A program made the translations under genes and the position numbers. DNA of 64,000 nt from ATX-6F1 sp943369485 (lineage in GTDB: Bacteria; Cyanobacteriota; Cyanobacteriia; PCC-6307; Cyanobiaceae). Under the pieces are notes generated by a model. The model was given only the letters and a program-made list of their open reading frames with translations. It was not told the origin of the DNA and searched no databases. Within the stretch, counting starts at the first letter, position 1. The number at the start of each line of letters is the position of its first letter. Location of the stretch: contig CALRNH020000005.1 in assembly GCA_943369485.1 (NCBI GenBank), positions 62,001 through 126,000 of the forward strand, written 5' to 3'. Shown piece by piece: positions 62,588 through 64,000 of this stretch.

Positions 62588-63448
62588 ATGAGCTGGACGG
62601 GATGGATTGAGATGGATGCAATAGCGAACATGGCGGAGCTGGTTCTTTCGACGGACGGGAAGGGGCTCACGCTGCTGATCGACGGGCTGATCGTGTTCGG
62701 GTTGATCCTGGCCCGTTACTTCCTGGTGGCCGGTAGCTCCTATCTGTTGCTCTACCGCCCAGGCGCCGCCCCGCAACCCCTTCCCCAAGCTCCACCGCAG
62801 CGACCCTCGGCGGTCTCGATCCGCCGCGACATCGGCCTCTCGGTGCTCTCGGCCGGGGTGTTCGCCCTGGCCACCCTGGCCCTGCTGGCGGCCCACCGCC
62901 ACGGGCTGACCCGCCTCTACACGGAGGTGCCGGAGCCCCTGGGCGGCCTGGCCTACGGGCTGGCGAGCTACGTCCTGGTGCTGCTGTTGCAGGACGCCTG
63001 GTTCTACCTGACCCACCGGCTCGTCCACCTGCCGGCTCTTTACCCCTGGATGCACCGGGGCCACCACCGTTCCCACTGCCCCAACCCCTGGACCTCCTTC
63101 GCCTTCGATCCCCCCGAAGCGGCGGTGCAGGCCCTGTTCCTGATCGCCTTGGTGGCCCTGATCCCGCTGCACCCGATCACCCTGATCGCCGTGCTCACCA
63201 CCATGACCATCTGGGCCGTGGTGAATCACCTGGGCCTGGACCGGCTGCCGCAGGCCTTCCCCCACCACTGGCTGGGCCGCTGGTTGATCGGGCCCACCCA
63301 CCATGCCCTGCACCACAGGCGCCCGGCGGTGCATTTCGGCCTCTATTTCACCCACCTCGATCGCCTGTTCGGCAGCGAGGATCCCGCCTACGTCAGCTCC
63401 CTCGGCAAGGCTGCGCCGCGCGCACGCTCGGCGGCGCTCAACCCCTGA
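62588..63448 (+). CDS. Sterol desaturase/fatty acid hydroxylase family protein
   Basis: A 286-residue membrane di-iron protein. His clusters: YLTHRLVHLPALYPWMHRGHHRSHC (HRLVH and HRGHH) and THHALHHRRPAVHFGLYF (HHALHH), with FAFDPPEAAVQAL between. Hydrophobic helices surround them. Members hydroxylate or desaturate sterols, carotenoids (CrtR-like relatives) or fatty acids. Substrate not determined. An alternative start is ATG 62612. It is host-like in composition, unlike the desaturases of the island. Confidence 0.87.
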   Translation: MSWTGWIEMDAIANMAELVLSTDGKGLTLLIDGLIVFGLILARYFLVAGSSYLLLYRPGAAPQPLPQAPPQRPSAVSIRRDIGLSVLSAGVFALATLALLAAHRHGLTRLYTEVPEPLGGLAYGLASYVLVLLLQDAWFYLTHRLVHLPALYPWMHRGHHRSHCPNPWTSFAFDPPEAAVQALFLIALVALIPLHPITLIAVLTTMTIWAVVNHLGLDRLPQAFPHHWLGRWLIGPTHHALHHRRPAVHFGLYFTHLDRLFGSEDPAYVSSLGKAAPRARSAALNP

Positions 63449-63761
63449 CGAGCAACGTGATCAGGCCCGAGAGCAGCCCCAGCCCGTGCAGACCCAGGGG
63501 CACAGGCTCGTTGGGCGGATAGGAGGCAAGCAGGCGCTGGCGGCCCAGATGCTCCTGGGCGAAGTAGAGGGCACAGACCAGCGCTCCCGCCACTGCGAGC
63601 AGTTGCCAGCCGTGCTCAAAGCTGGCGGCGGCGAAGTCCGGCCCGCGCCAGATCAGATGCTGGGCCAGGTGGAACACGCGAACGGGCAGATCGGCGCTGA
63701 GCACGAACACCGCCAACAGGGCCAGGAACTGGCGCAGGCGACGACCGACGTCCGATCCCAT
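63438..63761 (-). CDS. Small hypothetical membrane protein
   Basis: A 107-residue protein from ATG 63761 (MGSDVGRRLRQFLALLAVFV). Hydrophobic segments: LRQFLALLAVFVLSADLPVR, WQLLAVAGALVCALYFAQEH and LGLHGLGLLSGLITLLV. It overlaps the end of the sterol desaturase-family gene by 11 bases (convergent). No family recognised. Confidence 0.6.
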   Translation of the reverse strand: MGSDVGRRLRQFLALLAVFVLSADLPVRVFHLAQHLIWRGPDFAAASFEHGWQLLAVAGALVCALYFAQEHLGRQRLLASYPPNEPVPLGLHGLGLLSGLITLLVRG

Positions 63762-63900
63762 CTCCCCTCGACACGTGAACCCACCATGGGCAGCCCCCGG
63801 GGCTGCCCGGTGACCAATGGCACACGCCATCGTCACATCGGTGGGGGTTAGGGGGCGCCAAGAGCCAACAATGGGCCGAACTCCTTCCGCGCCTGCGCCC

Positions 63901-64000
63901 ATGCCCCCCCGTTCCAGCCTTGCCCTGTTCCTGGCCACCGCCGGTCTGGTGGCCGGGGTCAGCGCCTGCGGCAAAACCTCCGAACCAACCATGGCCCCGG
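63901..64000 (+). CDS. Lipoprotein, N-terminal part (runs off the window)
   Basis: Only 33 residues are inside the window: MPPRSSLALFLATAGLVAGV then SACGKTSEPTMAP. The hydrophobic stretch followed by VSAC-G is a lipobox, so the mature protein would be lipid-anchored at Cys23. Identity cannot be told from this fragment. Confidence 0.65.
   Translation, partial: MPPRSSLALFLATAGLVAGVSACGKTSEPTMAP

Noticed and set aside
1..64000. CRISPR array
   Set aside because: No series of regularly spaced identical repeats with unique spacers was seen, and no cas gene is present.

Overview
The window looks like the chromosome of a high-GC picocyanobacterium of the Synechococcus/Cyanobium type. It carries psbY, ycf54 and crtH in otherwise ordinary bacterial surroundings, has tightly packed short operons with 4-base ATGA overlaps, and contains the HIP1 octamer GCGATCGC (for example 6731-6738, 11927-11934, 13366-13373). 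No species name can be proven from the sequence alone.

1-17.5 kb is core genome. It holds recB (cut by the window edge), recC, a PPP-type phosphatase, a small Nif11-like protein, the ycf54-pdxJ pair, a PlsC-like acyltransferase, bolA and a CGFS monothiol glutaredoxin, an OmpR-type regulator whose receiver lacks the phospho-acceptor aspartate, a nitrilase-family hydrolase divergent from gadB, crtH, trmFO, psbY, a gamma-carbonic-anhydrase-like protein and tRNA-Lys(UUU).

17.56-41.86 kb is a genomic island inserted at the 3' end of tRNA-Lys. A 43-base copy of the tRNA 3' end (two mismatches) recurs at 41813-41855. Next to the tRNA is a broken tyrosine integrase. The island is heavily decayed: two IS481-family copies in the same orientation, one well-preserved IS3 element, one degenerate IS3 element, an IS66 scrap, and several pseudogenes. 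The inner part is visibly AT-richer than the host. It contains two modules: surface-glycan genes (a CgeB-like glycosyltransferase, an FkbM-like protein, a dead methyltransferase, a hexapeptide acyltransferase), and a lipid cassette of fatty acyl-AMP ligase, three desaturases (the first dead) and an acyl carrier protein. The cassette resembles the JamABC-type units that load, desaturate and carry a fatty acid for a specialised metabolite, but no NRPS or PKS lies in the window. The right end holds a STAS protein, a cyAbrB scrap, a VOC protein, a TacA/TacT-type toxin-antitoxin pair and a 197-base duplicated unit ending in an intrinsic terminator.

41.9-64 kb returns to host-like composition: an ion-transport block (SulP, CDF, MgtA, CorA), two methyltransferases, a GNAT enzyme, SemiSWEET, a transglutaminase-like protein, a flavin reductase-like protein, an NTF2-like protein, a GT2 glycosyltransferase split by an in-frame TAG, a Nudix hydrolase, a VIT-family protein, pdxH, a sterol-desaturase-family protein and the start of a lipoprotein gene.

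A recurrent oddity is a family of 26-41-base double-hairpin mini-elements (24424, 34863, 35653, 49458, 53011). In at least two cases they are demonstrably inserted inside transposase genes.
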